A stretch of 62,185 bases of DNA from contig CAIZRG010000003.1 in assembly GCA_903935335.1 (NCBI GenBank), forward strand, positions 1-62,185. The letters are read 5' to 3'. The number at the start of each line of letters is the position of its first letter. Within the stretch, counting starts at the first letter, position 1. Below are positions 1-9,117 of the stretch, piece after piece. The notes beneath the pieces were generated by a model that worked only from the letters and a program-made list of their open reading frames with translations, was not told the origin of the DNA and did no database searches. Source of the stretch: Oligoflexia bacterium. GTDB lineage: Bacteria > Bdellovibrionota > UBA1018. Both the position numbers and the translations under genes were made by a program.

Positions 1-306
1 GGTACCCCCATCAGGCGTTGTTCCTGGGCTACCTGCATCGGGTGTTGTTCCTGGAGTCTTGCCCGCATCAGGCGTTGTTCCTGGAGTCTTGCCCGCATCA
101 GGCGTTGTTCCTGGGGTACCTGCATCAGGCGTTGTTCCTGGAGTCTTGCCCGCTAGATTCTTTTTCTTCTTTTTATTTAAGGCCTTACCCGCATCAGGTG
201 TTGCTCCTGGAGTCTTGCCCGCATCGGGTGTTGTTCCTGGGGTACCTGCATCAGGCGTTGTTCCTGGGGTACCTGCATTAGGCGTTGTTCCTGGGGTACC
301 CGCATC
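1..306. repeat. 27/30-bp tandem repeat array (PGTTPDAG coding)
   Basis: About ten near-identical units follow each other: 27 bp units containing GGTACC and 30 bp units containing an extra Lys codon, with one break at about 155-195 where a lysine-rich stretch interrupts. The array codes, on the minus strand, for G-(K)-T-P-G-T-T-P-D-A. The window starts inside the array, exactly on GGTACC. Confidence 0.9.
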
Positions 307-2196
307 CGCATCAGCACCTTGCTTCTGTTCAAAAATCTCAGCCAATGGTTTACTTGGTTGCCAGCGTTGCCTTGTTTGTGATGCTGTGCCTGCTGCTGGT
401 ACCTTTCCCTCTACTGATGCTATTCCTCTATCTATTGGTGCCTCTGGGTTATTGTTTGCTGGCTTTGGTTTCTTGCGTGTTTTACGCTTAGCTTTATCGT
501 TGACTGGGGATTCGTCGTTTACTGGAGTAGTTGTTGAAGGATCTTCCGGTGGTGTCTTTGGTGCCGTTTGTTTAGGCGCTTCACCTACCCTAATAGTATT
601 GGGGTCTCCTCTTTTTTTTTCAGTAAATGACCTCTTGCCAGTGCTGAGGTCTGGACTTCTTGGAGAATCTAGACTATCAGGTTGAGGTATTTCTTCTCTA
701 GCAAGTGGAGGCAAATCGGGGCTTTTAAACCTCCGTTCGAATAATAATTCTGGTTTTTTTCTTACAGTACCTTTTTGTCCTGATTTTTCTAGTGGTCTTC
801 CTTGTTGTGTCTCCTCTGGTATTTGTCCAATGGCATCCTTTGGCTTGGTTAGATTTCTTGAAGGACTTCTGTTTATCTCCTCTATTGGTTGAGCTGCTGG
901 TGGTGTATCTGGTGACGTATTTGGTGGTGTACCTCGTGGCGTATCTTTTAGATTCAATCCATTTTGAAAGTCACGTAAGTCATCGTACAGAGCATTCTTT
1001 GGATTTGGTGCCGTTGGTTTAGTCGCTGCATCTTCATGAATAAGAGTGGGGTTTCCTTTTCCTTTAGAATTCTCGACATTACTGGAGTCTGAACTTTTTT
1101 GAGAATCTGTTGGACTATCAAAATTAGATATTTTTTCTCTAGTAGCAGGTGGAGGCAAATTGGGGCGTCTAAGCCTCTGTTCGAATAATAATTCTGGTTT
1201 TTTTCCTACAAGACCTTCTGTTTCTGGTGTTTCTATTGACTTTCCTTGTTGTGACCCCCTTGGTGGTTCTCCAAAGGCATCCTTTGGCTTTCTTCGATCT
1301 CCTAGACGACTTTTGCCTATCCCCTCTATTGGTTGAGCTATAGATTTTGAGCTATCAACAGATTGATCCCCCAGATATTTTATAGAGCTAGGGTCTACTC
1401 TTGAAGGCTCAGGGTCTCCGAATAAAGTATTTCGCTTGATACCAGTTTCTTTTCCTTTTCTAACTTTATTTTGTGATGTTCTTTGTTCATCTGGATCTGG
1501 ATCTGGATCGTCTATAGGTTTAACTTGAATAGGACCAGTCCCAGCTGCTTTGTTAGGTTTTAAGTTTTCTTCTAATCCTCCTGTTATTCTCTCCTCATCA
1601 TTAAAACCCACTGGTAGCTCACGCAATTGGCTAGGTTGTCGGACTTGACTTTTAGGATCTAGTTGGTTAATGTAAAAATTCGGTCTCTGACCACCAGATT
1701 TTCTTGTGAACAATTTATCAGAATCACCCGATTGGACCGAATCACCACCAGTTGAATGATGAGCCGGACTTTTAGTAGCCGAAGAATCTCCTGTAAAATT
1801 GTCTTCTCTGGGTCTTTGGTATTCAAGAATGCCAGACGGTATGCGATGAAGATGATCATCCTCTACTAGATCGACAGAATCAATATCAGAACCAGAGAAA
1901 GATGAATCCAAACGGCTTGGAGAACGGGGGGATTGCTTTTCAGGAGTATCCTGTGGATGTATCAAAACATCACCATCAGAAGTACTGCTAGCAGCACTGG
2001 TTGAACGATCCAGTGAACTACTAGGACTTACACTATTGTTGTAAGGGTTAATCCTAGGGTTATAAATCATTTCAGCTTCAAGACCCCTTACTTTATCTTC
2101 TGCACCTCCCGCTACTGCAAAAGACTGTTCAGAAAAAATCAGGAAGAATAACTGAAAAATGATGATTAGATATTGATTATTTTTAAATCTATCCAT
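1..2196 (-). CDS. Long secreted low-complexity repeat protein, 3' end outside the window
   Basis: One uninterrupted reading frame of 732 codons runs on the minus strand from ATG at 2196 to the left edge, with no stop. The N-terminus is a clear signal peptide (MDRFKNNQYLIIIFQLFFLI..., cut after about SFA). The rest is rich in Pro, Ser, Asp, Lys and Glu, and looks intrinsically disordered. Two repeat levels are visible. A module of about 70 residues occurs twice (about 1338-1120 and 895-690), each starting AQPIE and containing a KPELLFE segment. The C-terminal part visible here is a tandem array of 9-10 residue units of the type G-T-PGTTPDA or G-K-T-PGTTPDA. I recognise no family. Export is inferred from the signal peptide; a surface or matrix role is a guess. 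The upstream ATG at 2200 is out of frame. Confidence 0.8.
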   Translation of the reverse strand, partial: MDRFKNNQYLIIIFQLFFLIFSEQSFAVAGGAEDKVRGLEAEMIYNPRINPYNNSVSPSSSLDRSTSAASSTSDGDVLIHPQDTPEKQSPRSPSRLDSSFSGSDIDSVDLVEDDHLHRIPSGILEYQRPREDNFTGDSSATKSPAHHSTGGDSVQSGDSDKLFTRKSGGQRPNFYINQLDPKSQVRQPSQLRELPVGFNDEERITGGLEENLKPNKAAGTGPIQVKPIDDPDPDPDEQRTSQNKVRKGKETGIKRNTLFGDPEPSRVDPSSIKYLGDQSVDSSKSIAQPIEGIGKSRLGDRRKPKDAFGEPPRGSQQGKSIETPETEGLVGKKPELLFEQRLRRPNLPPPATREKISNFDSPTDSQKSSDSSNVENSKGKGNPTLIHEDAATKPTAPNPKNALYDDLRDFQNGLNLKDTPRGTPPNTSPDTPPAAQPIEEINRSPSRNLTKPKDAIGQIPEETQQGRPLEKSGQKGTVRKKPELLFERRFKSPDLPPLAREEIPQPDSLDSPRSPDLSTGKRSFTEKKRGDPNTIRVGEAPKQTAPKTPPEDPSTTTPVNDESPVNDKAKRKTRKKPKPANNNPEAPIDRGIASVEGKVPAAGTASQTRQRWQPSKPLAEIFEQKQGADADAGTPGTTPNAGTPGTTPDAGTPGTTPDAGKTPGATPDAGKALNKKKKKNLAGKTPGTTPDAGTPGTTPDAGKTPGTTPDAGKTPGTTPDAGSPGTTPDGGT

Positions 2197-2324
2197 TCAT
2201 TAGTACTGTTCGAGAAAATTTTTTGTTTAATTTAGTTTTTTTATTTATTTTGACTGGTTATCATTTTAAGACACCAAAAGCGCCTATTTCAGAAGGATGA
2301 ATTAATGCATGTCATCATGAGTTT

Positions 2325-2600
2325 TTATTTAATAATGAGTGTAGATAAGCGGCACATATTACCGACTTGTTGTGCTGCCATTTGCTCCTCGGACGCTGCG
2401 CTCATGTTATTTAATAATTTATTTTGTTTTTTCTTTTCAATTTCAACAAGAAGCTGTTTTAAGAGATTTATCGAATTTTTGCCACCTAAGGCTATAAGGT
2501 CGCAATTCGTTGTATTCTCCATCCAGAGGGGTTTTAAGGCATGGTCGTGAGTGTGCTCTGAGTTGAAGCTAAAACGCGAATAGAAGTGATCGTTATCCAT
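2325..2600 (-). CDS. Small hypothetical protein
   Basis: A 91-residue frame, hydrophilic and Lys/Glu-rich in its second half (LLVEIEKKKQNKLLNNMSA), without signal peptide. I prefer ATG at 2600 over the in-frame GTG at 2618 because AAAGAAG lies about 8 bases before the ATG. The overlapping plus-strand frame 2305-2550 is Cys/Phe-rich and looks like its shadow. No family is recognised. It is transcribed in the same direction as the long repeat protein 129 bp downstream, so it could be cotranscribed with it. Confidence 0.4.
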   Translation of the reverse strand: MDNDHFYSRFSFNSEHTHDHALKPLWMENTTNCDLIALGGKNSINLLKQLLVEIEKKKQNKLLNNMSAASEEQMAAQQVGNMCRLSTLIIK

Positions 2601-2711
2601 GCGATGACTTCTTTTCACTTTTCAAGTTTAATTTGTTTTAAAAAGATATAAACAATTTATTCAATTTCCCGATCATTTAAATATGAAGATAGAGTTTTTC
2701 CTTTTAAAATT

Positions 2712-3482
2712 ATGAAAAAATTCAAAAAAGATCCAAAAACGAAGTTTGCTTTTTTAACTTTATCTATTTGCTTTTCAGCAGAAGCAGTCATCAGAAGTGC
2801 AGCTGCTTACGAAACTACAGAGGACCAGAAGTTATTAAGCCAAGTGGCTGGGTTTTGTCTGCAAAACTACTCAAGTGAGACGTCTAGTGAGACACCTAGT
2901 GAAACACCCAGTGAAAAATCTAATCAGACTATTAGTGAGACAATAAGCAGACCTGTGCCCAGTGGTCAATCGGATGCAGATTTTGATGCTTACGTTAAAA
3001 ACTGGAAGGACACAGGCAAACCCCTTCCTGGAAAGCCTCCTAAGGATAACGGCTATTTGCAATGTATCTGTGACCGGATGAAACAACTTCATAAACAAGG
3101 GAAGAGTACAAACGGACAGCTCGCGGAATACTGTGCCGCTTGGGAAGAATATGATATGTCTGTAGGAATGGAGTCTGTCCTTCTTGTTCTTGACACAGCC
3201 GTTTTTGCTGCTTGTACCACGGCCTGTGCAATGCCTGCAGCAGTTGTCGCTAATGAGATATGTAACTGCTTAGGAATCGTAGACCAGGCGATTGACTTTT
3301 CTCTGCAGATGACTCTTTTTGCTAAATCTCTTGAATATCAATCCCCAACGAGCTCCCAGATCATCATGGGCCCGATTCTTGGAGGAGGCATGATGGGGCT
3401 CTCATCCTATATGGCAGTTACCCAGTGTAAACTGCCAGGCGGTAAAACACCTTTACAGATGTTAAAGGGCGTTCCGAAATGA
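2712..3482 (+). CDS. Secreted cysteine-containing hypothetical protein upstream of patatin
   Basis: 256 residues. Residues 1-32 look like a signal peptide (basic start, FAFLTLSICFSAEA). Then come a Ser/Glu/Thr/Pro low-complexity linker (SSETPSETPSE, about residues 54-80) and a C-terminal part with many cysteines (CICDRM, CTTACAMPAA, ICNCLG) and two hydrophobic stretches (about 155-180 and 215-235). The cysteines suggest disulfides in the periplasm or outside. The stop codon overlaps the start of the patatin gene (ATGA at 3479-3482), so the two are translationally coupled and probably work together. No known family recognised. Confidence 0.7.
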   Translation: MKKFKKDPKTKFAFLTLSICFSAEAVIRSAAAYETTEDQKLLSQVAGFCLQNYSSETSSETPSETPSEKSNQTISETISRPVPSGQSDADFDAYVKNWKDTGKPLPGKPPKDNGYLQCICDRMKQLHKQGKSTNGQLAEYCAAWEEYDMSVGMESVLLVLDTAVFAACTTACAMPAAVVANEICNCLGIVDQAIDFSLQMTLFAKSLEYQSPTSSQIIMGPILGGGMMGLSSYMAVTQCKLPGGKTPLQMLKGVPK

Positions 3483-4678
3483 TGGGCTTAGTCCTCACAG
3501 CAGGAGGAGCAAGAGGGGCTTACCAAGCAGGGGTACTCAAGAGAATGGGTGAGATCCCAAGACTAAAAAATAAACCCTCCCCCTTTTCAATCGTCACCGG
3601 AGCTTCAGCTGGAGCCATCAGTGGAGCTTGGATAGCTGCTGGAAGCTCCGATTTTAATACATGCTGTGATTCTTTAGCTCAACTTTGGGCTCAACTGCAA
3701 ATTCATCAAGTGTTTCGCACTGACTTTCAGTCAGTTTGGAACCAAAGCATGGGCTGGGTCAGGGATCTCACTTTGGGTGGGCGATACGGAAAAAACAAAG
3801 CTCAATCATTCCTAGACTTTTCTCCTCTCAGAAAACATTTAGAAACACATATCCCGTTTAAAAATATTCAATCATCTATTGATCAAAATCACCTCTATGC
3901 TGTCGCCTTGTCAGCCACGAGTTATTATTCTGGAAGTTCTTTCACCTTTATTCAAGGAAGACAAGGTCACCCCCTCTGGCAAAAAAGCCGACGTGTATCC
4001 ATTGCCACTGAACTCAATGTCGATCATGTCTGGGCTTCTTGTGCCATCCCCGTTATTTTTCAGCCTGTGCTTATTGAACTTCCCATTGGAAATTACTACT
4101 TCGGTGACGGAGCACTCAGACTCACCCACCCCTGTAGTCCTGCTATTCGACTAGGTGCATCTAAAGTTTTTGCGATCGGAATTCGCTCTCAAAAAGCGGC
4201 ACAAGAACGTGCAAAAACGGAACTCTTAAGCACCCCTCACCCTAAACCCCAAATGAAAGCCCCCTCTCTTTCTCAAATCTTTGGGGTCACCCTAAACTCC
4301 ATCTTCTTGGATCATCTGGATACCGACCTGGATCATCTCAAAAGAATGAATGACCTACTCATTTCTTACGGAATTGGAATCCATGAAGTCTCTCAAACGA
4401 AAGAACCCATGAAGATTGTCAAACCCTTGGCGATTTATCCTTCTATAGACCTTGCTCAAGTAGCAGAAACTTTCCATCACAAAAGCCCTAAGTTTCTTAG
4501 GCACTTCATGGATGGATTGGGTCATTCAAAAACTCAAAGTGCAGACTTAATGAGCTATCTCCTCTTTGATTCAAGCTACACTCAAGCTCTCATTGAAATT
4601 GGGTATCAAGATGCTTCCGAGAAACTCCCTGAGATTGAAGAGTTTCTTGCTGACTCCTCAACCTATCCAGATCGATGA
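3479..4678 (+). CDS. Patatin-like phospholipase
   Basis: 399 residues. The N-terminus has the glycine-rich oxyanion-hole motif GGARGAYQAGVL, followed by the nucleophile motif GASAG at about residue 42-46 (GxSxG) and the dyad aspartate in FGDGALR at about residue 205. This is the Ser-Asp dyad of bacterial patatins, which hydrolyse acyl esters of phospholipids. No signal peptide is seen, so it is cytoplasmic or exported by another route. The start overlaps the stop of the secreted Cys protein by 4 bp. The C-terminal 150 residues are less conserved. Confidence 0.88.
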   Translation: MMGLVLTAGGARGAYQAGVLKRMGEIPRLKNKPSPFSIVTGASAGAISGAWIAAGSSDFNTCCDSLAQLWAQLQIHQVFRTDFQSVWNQSMGWVRDLTLGGRYGKNKAQSFLDFSPLRKHLETHIPFKNIQSSIDQNHLYAVALSATSYYSGSSFTFIQGRQGHPLWQKSRRVSIATELNVDHVWASCAIPVIFQPVLIELPIGNYYFGDGALRLTHPCSPAIRLGASKVFAIGIRSQKAAQERAKTELLSTPHPKPQMKAPSLSQIFGVTLNSIFLDHLDTDLDHLKRMNDLLISYGIGIHEVSQTKEPMKIVKPLAIYPSIDLAQVAETFHHKSPKFLRHFMDGLGHSKTQSADLMSYLLFDSSYTQALIEIGYQDASEKLPEIEEFLADSSTYPDR

Positions 4679-4773
4679 ACTCGATTGATTTTTACAGAAT
4701 AATTTTTCCAGATTGATTTTGCCATTGGTTTTTATGATACTCTGCTTCAAAGATCTATCTTTTGGAGTCCTCT

Positions 4774-5265
4774 ATGAACCTCTTTTCTTTTCAAGCAAAA
4801 ACGATTAACGGCCAGGAAATTTCCTTGGAGATTTTCCGTGGCAAAGTCCTTCTCGTGGTCAATGTAGCTAGCCAATGTGGTTTTACCTCTCAGTATGAAG
4901 GACTTGAGCGCCTGTATGAGAAATATCGGCCTCAAGGATTTGAAGTCCTGGGGTTTCCCTGCAATCAATTCGGTCATCAAGAGCCAGGTTCTGAGGAAGA
5001 AATCAAGACTTTCTGTGAAACTCGATTTTCTGTTCAATTTCCTCTTTTTGCAAAAATCGAAGTCAAAGGTCCTGGGGCTCACCCCTTATTTCAAGCCCTT
5101 TGTGAAGCCTGCCCTGGAATTCTAGGCACTGAGAGCGTGAAATGGAACTTTACCAAGTTTCTCATCAACTCAAATGGAAACCCCATTCGACGTTACGCTC
5201 CCAATCAAAAACCTGAGTCCATTGAACCCGATATTCAAGAGCTTCTTAAAAATTCTCCAAAATAA
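4774..5265 (+). CDS. Glutathione peroxidase family, cysteine type
   Basis: 163 residues from ATG 4774, which has GGAG at 4764-4767 (the in-frame TTG at 4762 would leave no RBS). Family motifs are all present: NVASQCGFT with the peroxidatic Cys35 (codon TGT, so not selenocysteine), GFPCNQFGHQEPG, and WNFTKFLI with the active-site Trp and Asn. It reduces peroxides; Cys-type members usually take electrons from thioredoxin rather than glutathione. A thioesterase gene follows 39 bp downstream and may share the transcript. Confidence 0.93.
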   Translation: MNLFSFQAKTINGQEISLEIFRGKVLLVVNVASQCGFTSQYEGLERLYEKYRPQGFEVLGFPCNQFGHQEPGSEEEIKTFCETRFSVQFPLFAKIEVKGPGAHPLFQALCEACPGILGTESVKWNFTKFLINSNGNPIRRYAPNQKPESIEPDIQELLKNSPK

Positions 5266-5304
5266 AACTAAAATGCCTAGCTTTTTAAAAAAAGAAAAAT
5301 AGAT

Positions 5305-5739
5305 ATGGAACCTAAAGTTCATCGATTTCATGTCCAGGTTCAAAAAGAACACCTAGATAGTTATGGACATATTAATAACGCCGTTTATTTAAACCTCTTT
5401 GAGCAAGCCCGCTGGGACAAAGTCAATACCGAGGGTTATGGACTCAAACGGATCGAGGAAACAGGGGTCGGACACACCATCCTAGAAATCCAAATCAAGT
5501 TTCGAAAAGAACTAAGGCTAGGCCAAGACATTACGATTGAAACTCATGCTGAACCCATCCACTCTAAGCTTGTCCTGATTCATCAACGGATGCTCGACGA
5601 GCAGGGGGCTGAGTGCTGCAAAGCCGAGTTTAAATGTGGAGCCTTTGATATTCAAAACCGTAAGCTCATCATCCCATCTCCTGAGTGGCTTAAAGCTGTT
5701 GGGATTGAACCTGTGGAACCGAAATCAAAATCTGTTTAA
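5305..5739 (+). CDS. Acyl-CoA thioesterase, 4HBT/YbgC-like hotdog fold
   Basis: 144 residues, single hotdog domain. The segment DSYGHINNAVYLNLFEQARW near residue 18-37 is the family signature (D-x-x-G-H-x-N-N, with the catalytic Asp replaced by the D of LDSYGH). It would hydrolyse acyl-CoA thioesters in the cytosol; the substrate cannot be told. It ends directly against the stop of the minus-strand lasso ABC exporter (5739/5740), so it is convergent with the lasso cluster and not part of it. Confidence 0.85.
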   Translation: MEPKVHRFHVQVQKEHLDSYGHINNAVYLNLFEQARWDKVNTEGYGLKRIEETGVGHTILEIQIKFRKELRLGQDITIETHAEPIHSKLVLIHQRMLDEQGAECCKAEFKCGAFDIQNRKLIIPSPEWLKAVGIEPVEPKSKSV

Positions 5740-7488
5740 TTACGTTTTTTTTAATAGATATTCACACCCCCCTTGCATCTTTTGATAGAGGGGGCATGAC
5801 TCCATTAGATCCAAATGTCTCCCCTGGGCTTGGATCCTACCTGCCTGCATCACCAGAATACGATCAGCTTGATCCATGGACTCAAACCGATGTGAAATCA
5901 TTAGGATAGAAATTTCTTGCCTTTCTCTTAAGAAAGACTCGAAGCATTGCTCGGTCAATCGATCCAAAGCACTTGTCGCTTCATCTAAGATCAAAAGAGA
6001 AGGCTCTCCAGCTAATGCTCGAGCTAGGACAACCCGTTGACGCTGACCATTGGAAAGCGTGAGACCTTGATAGCCAATCCGGGTCTTAAAACCCTGAGGG
6101 AGAGACTCAATCAAATCTAAGACTCCAGCTGCATGAGCTGCTCTTTGTACTTGATCATCTCTTAAAGGTCTTCCACATCGAATATTGAATTCAACTGTAT
6201 CATTAAAAACATAGGTTTTTTCAAACGCAAAACCAATGATTTGAGAACGATCCTGCCCACTCACCTGACTCATGGGAGAAGAGTTGAAGAAAACCTCCCC
6301 TCGGGTTGGACAAAGCAAACCTGCTGCAAGATGAGCCACCGTTGTTTTTCCGGAACCCGAAGGGCCTACAAGAACCACTCTTTCCCCAGGACGTATCTCA
6401 AAACTCAAATCTTCAACAACAGGTTTTCCAGACTGAAACTCAAAGCTTACGTTCTCTAGCTTGATCCCTTGAAATTTCTCACCCCGAAATCTCTCAAAAC
6501 CCATAGGCTTTTTTTCAGGTGGCAATAGAATTTCTGGAGCCTCTAAATATTCTAAAATAATTTTTGCATGAGGTTGATACTCCCGCATCTGAGTCAATGA
6601 AAAATGAAATTGAGAGACCCACCCTTGCAATCGATAAAAGACCAAAGCAAGACTCACCCAAGACATCCAAGGAACATTACTGAGGCCGGTCTCCCAAAAA
6701 ATCATCCCCAAAAAAATCAGGACTGAAACTCCATAGATCACAGGCTGTCCGAGATGACTCCAAGCTTTTAAATAAACAAAGTGAGTGCTTAAAGCACGTG
6801 AAGCTTGTTCATAAAGATTCCTTCTCACTGAAAATAAATCAAAAGCATGAACCACAGGCATAGACTCAATCTCGTCTAGGGCTAGACTTGCCATTTCATT
6901 CTGAATTCGGTTCAGGTGATTCCCCTGCAAAGCAACCTGATTTCCAATCCATCGATGCAAAATAAAGCTGATGATCCCCAAAAGAATTCCTAAAATCCAA
7001 AAAGGTCTGCCCATCTGAACCAGGTGATCCCAGGCCCAAGTCATTCCCAAAATCCCTAAGTAAAGCCCCATCAGCCCAGCACTTCGAAAAAGACTCTGAC
7101 ACCCCTCTAAAGCAGCTAAGAAACACTCCGTCTGAGAGGTCAAAGTATTCATCAGACTCCCAGCATCGACTCGATAAAACTCAGGTAAACTCATCTGACG
7201 ATAATTCTCCAAAACGATACCCCTAACCCAAGTTGCAGCCTCCATTTTAAGACGTGCTGAAAAAAGAGTAGCCAGGTATTGTGCTGCCCCACGTAGAAGA
7301 ATCAGAAGCGCAAAGCTGACTGCCCAGGGACGAAGCTTTGTTAAATCATCAAGACCTGGGACTTTAAGACCCATCAAGACTACCCCTCCCTCACACAAAA
7401 AAAGAAAAGCTGAACTGAGAGCTAACCCAATCGTCCATCCAGGAAACTGAATCCACACACAAGACAGTCCTTGATAAAATCGAATCAT
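5740..7488 (-). CDS. Lasso-peptide ABC exporter (permease-ATPase fusion)
   Basis: 582 residues. Residues 1-330 form an exporter-type membrane domain with several hydrophobic helices. Residues 345-582 form the ATPase: Walker A GPSGSGKTT (375-383), signature LSNGQ (about 478, a variant of LSGGQ), Walker B LLILDEA (about 498) and the switch histidine in MISHRF. It starts 8 bp after the B2 gene on the same strand, which places it in the operon B1-B2-D. In known lasso clusters this protein exports the finished peptide and gives immunity. That role is inferred from position. Confidence 0.9.
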   Translation of the reverse strand: MIRFYQGLSCVWIQFPGWTIGLALSSAFLFLCEGGVVLMGLKVPGLDDLTKLRPWAVSFALLILLRGAAQYLATLFSARLKMEAATWVRGIVLENYRQMSLPEFYRVDAGSLMNTLTSQTECFLAALEGCQSLFRSAGLMGLYLGILGMTWAWDHLVQMGRPFWILGILLGIISFILHRWIGNQVALQGNHLNRIQNEMASLALDEIESMPVVHAFDLFSVRRNLYEQASRALSTHFVYLKAWSHLGQPVIYGVSVLIFLGMIFWETGLSNVPWMSWVSLALVFYRLQGWVSQFHFSLTQMREYQPHAKIILEYLEAPEILLPPEKKPMGFERFRGEKFQGIKLENVSFEFQSGKPVVEDLSFEIRPGERVVLVGPSGSGKTTVAHLAAGLLCPTRGEVFFNSSPMSQVSGQDRSQIIGFAFEKTYVFNDTVEFNIRCGRPLRDDQVQRAAHAAGVLDLIESLPQGFKTRIGYQGLTLSNGQRQRVVLARALAGEPSLLILDEATSALDRLTEQCFESFLRERQEISILMISHRFESMDQADRILVMQAGRIQAQGRHLDLMESCPLYQKMQGGCEYLLKKT

Positions 7489-7496
7489 TCCTATTC

Positions 7497-9113
7497 CTAT
7501 CGTTTTGCAGTTCCTAAGAAACTAAAAGCCCTTTGAATGATCCGTTTGCCATAAAGAAATGGCAGAACCCCAAAAAGCAAAAACCTCTGAAAAAATGAAG
7601 AACTCTCCCCAGTGCCCGAAACAATTTCTTTAGGAATATAAGCTCGAAACATGTAAGAAGGACTCGGAAAAAAACTAGCCCTTAAGAACTGAAGCTTCTT
7701 CCCCCAACCCTGGAGGGCCTGAAAATCTGACCAAAATTCGTGATGCCAACGTCTCCCTGAATCAAGATAAGAAGCCGTGATTTCAGGATATCGCTGGGAT
7801 AATACCCAGGGCCTTGAGTATTGAGCAGGGATAACAGTCCCAAAGACTGTCACAGAAGCTTGAAGAGCTTGATCACAAATTTGACGGATCTCATACTGCC
7901 CAGCAAGATGAAAAAATTCCTGAAACTCAAAGTCAGTCATCCTCTGAATAATCAAGTGAAAATCATAAATCCAGATCAATCGCTGCTCGTTGTGATGATG
8001 CATGACAGGATGAATACAAGCCAACAAAAGGGATGACACGGCATCAAGCCCAAAAGCCCACGGACCTAGAGATACAATAGGAACCGCGCGAGCCTTCAAA
8101 CGTTCATAGTTCATCAAACCCTGAAGGAGTTTTGAAAAGAGCTTTCTACAGCTGATTTCAAGATGAAAATCAAATACATTTTCCTGTCCCAACGAATCAT
8201 CTGATTTTTCCAAAATAAACTGCCCAAACAAAATCTCTGGATCACTCTGATGAGCTTCACGATACCCCAGGGCCTTTAAAATTTTTTTAACACGAGGCGC
8301 ATCCTCTGTGCGAATCAAAAGATCCGTATCCAATCGAGGACGGATACTGGGCGATTCATACAAAGTATAAGCCAACGCAGTTCCTTTTAAAATCAGGGGC
8401 TCAATGCCTTGCTCTCCAAGAGCTTCAAGCACACGGCAAATTTCATTTTGCCTTTGAAGCTCAAGAGCTGCTTGCCTTTGAACGAAGGATTCAATCCTCT
8501 CTTGCACTTCCTTAGGCCAACTCTCCCAAAGAGAGCTATCCCTAGCTCTGATATAAAGAAGTGAAGTCACTCCTTGCTCCTGACATTGGGGGACAAACTC
8601 AGCACTCCGAACTTCAGGGAGGTACTTTAAAAAAGAAATCAAAGGGCTTACCATTTTTTGATACCGATGAATTTCATCTAATTCTCCTAGAATAATATGA
8701 CCTTCCCACTCCAACCAAGCATGCGCCAGAAAGGACCCAGATAATTCTAAAGCCCCGTCCCAAACACCTATACAAAACTCAGTAGGGACACCCCTTCCCA
8801 TCAAAATAAGTTGAGCCGTTATGGCTTGGATGAGACAATTAGGCTTAAAAAAAATCCAATGACTCACTGACCGCACGGCTCGAGTCACTCGAAATACATG
8901 ACAGGAGGATTGAATTAAAACAGGAGTGATTCCTCTTTTTCGTTTGACACTTTTTCGTCTCAGAAGAGGAGTGAACCATTGCATCACCTGCTTTTCGGAA
9001 CAAAGACAGATAAAAATTTGAACGAGAGTGACACCCAGTCCTGCCTGAAGAAAATCAAAAAGTTCAGACCGTGAGAGTTTAAAAACCCGAAGAGCTCTTA
9101 TTTTGATTTTCAA
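7497..9113 (-). CDS. Lasso-peptide B2 leader protease fused to a nucleotidyltransferase domain
   Basis: 538 residues. Residues 1-165 match the lasso B2 (transglutaminase-like) protease: catalytic Cys93 in PNCLIQA, His131 in LAHAW and an acidic residue in GELDE (144-146). It removes the leader from the precursor. Residues about 200-538 match the nucleotidyltransferase-like family found near lasso clusters: EPLILKGTALAYTLYESP then RPRLDTDLLI with the metal-binding D-x-D. Both units lie in one frame with no internal RBS that I can see. The start is TTG at 9113, with GGAGTG a few bases upstream inside the end of B1 (4 bp between the genes). What the nucleotidyltransferase does is unknown. Confidence 0.85.
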   Translation of the reverse strand: MKIKIRALRVFKLSRSELFDFLQAGLGVTLVQIFICLCSEKQVMQWFTPLLRRKSVKRKRGITPVLIQSSCHVFRVTRAVRSVSHWIFFKPNCLIQAITAQLILMGRGVPTEFCIGVWDGALELSGSFLAHAWLEWEGHIILGELDEIHRYQKMVSPLISFLKYLPEVRSAEFVPQCQEQGVTSLLYIRARDSSLWESWPKEVQERIESFVQRQAALELQRQNEICRVLEALGEQGIEPLILKGTALAYTLYESPSIRPRLDTDLLIRTEDAPRVKKILKALGYREAHQSDPEILFGQFILEKSDDSLGQENVFDFHLEISCRKLFSKLLQGLMNYERLKARAVPIVSLGPWAFGLDAVSSLLLACIHPVMHHHNEQRLIWIYDFHLIIQRMTDFEFQEFFHLAGQYEIRQICDQALQASVTVFGTVIPAQYSRPWVLSQRYPEITASYLDSGRRWHHEFWSDFQALQGWGKKLQFLRASFFPSPSYMFRAYIPKEIVSGTGESSSFFQRFLLFGVLPFLYGKRIIQRAFSFLGTAKR

Positions 9114-9117
9114 AAGA

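Noticed and set aside
1..306. Direct repeats that could suggest a CRISPR array
   Set aside because: Units are contiguous 27/30-bp codon-multiple repeats with no unique spacers, in an open frame on the minus strand.
18..685. Plus-strand ORFs rich in FLGYLHQAL / GVVPGVPAS
   Set aside because: They are shadows of the minus-strand repeat protein, which has a signal peptide and a 732-codon open frame.
4774..5265. Selenoprotein glutathione peroxidase
   Set aside because: The active-site codon is TGT (Cys), not TGA.
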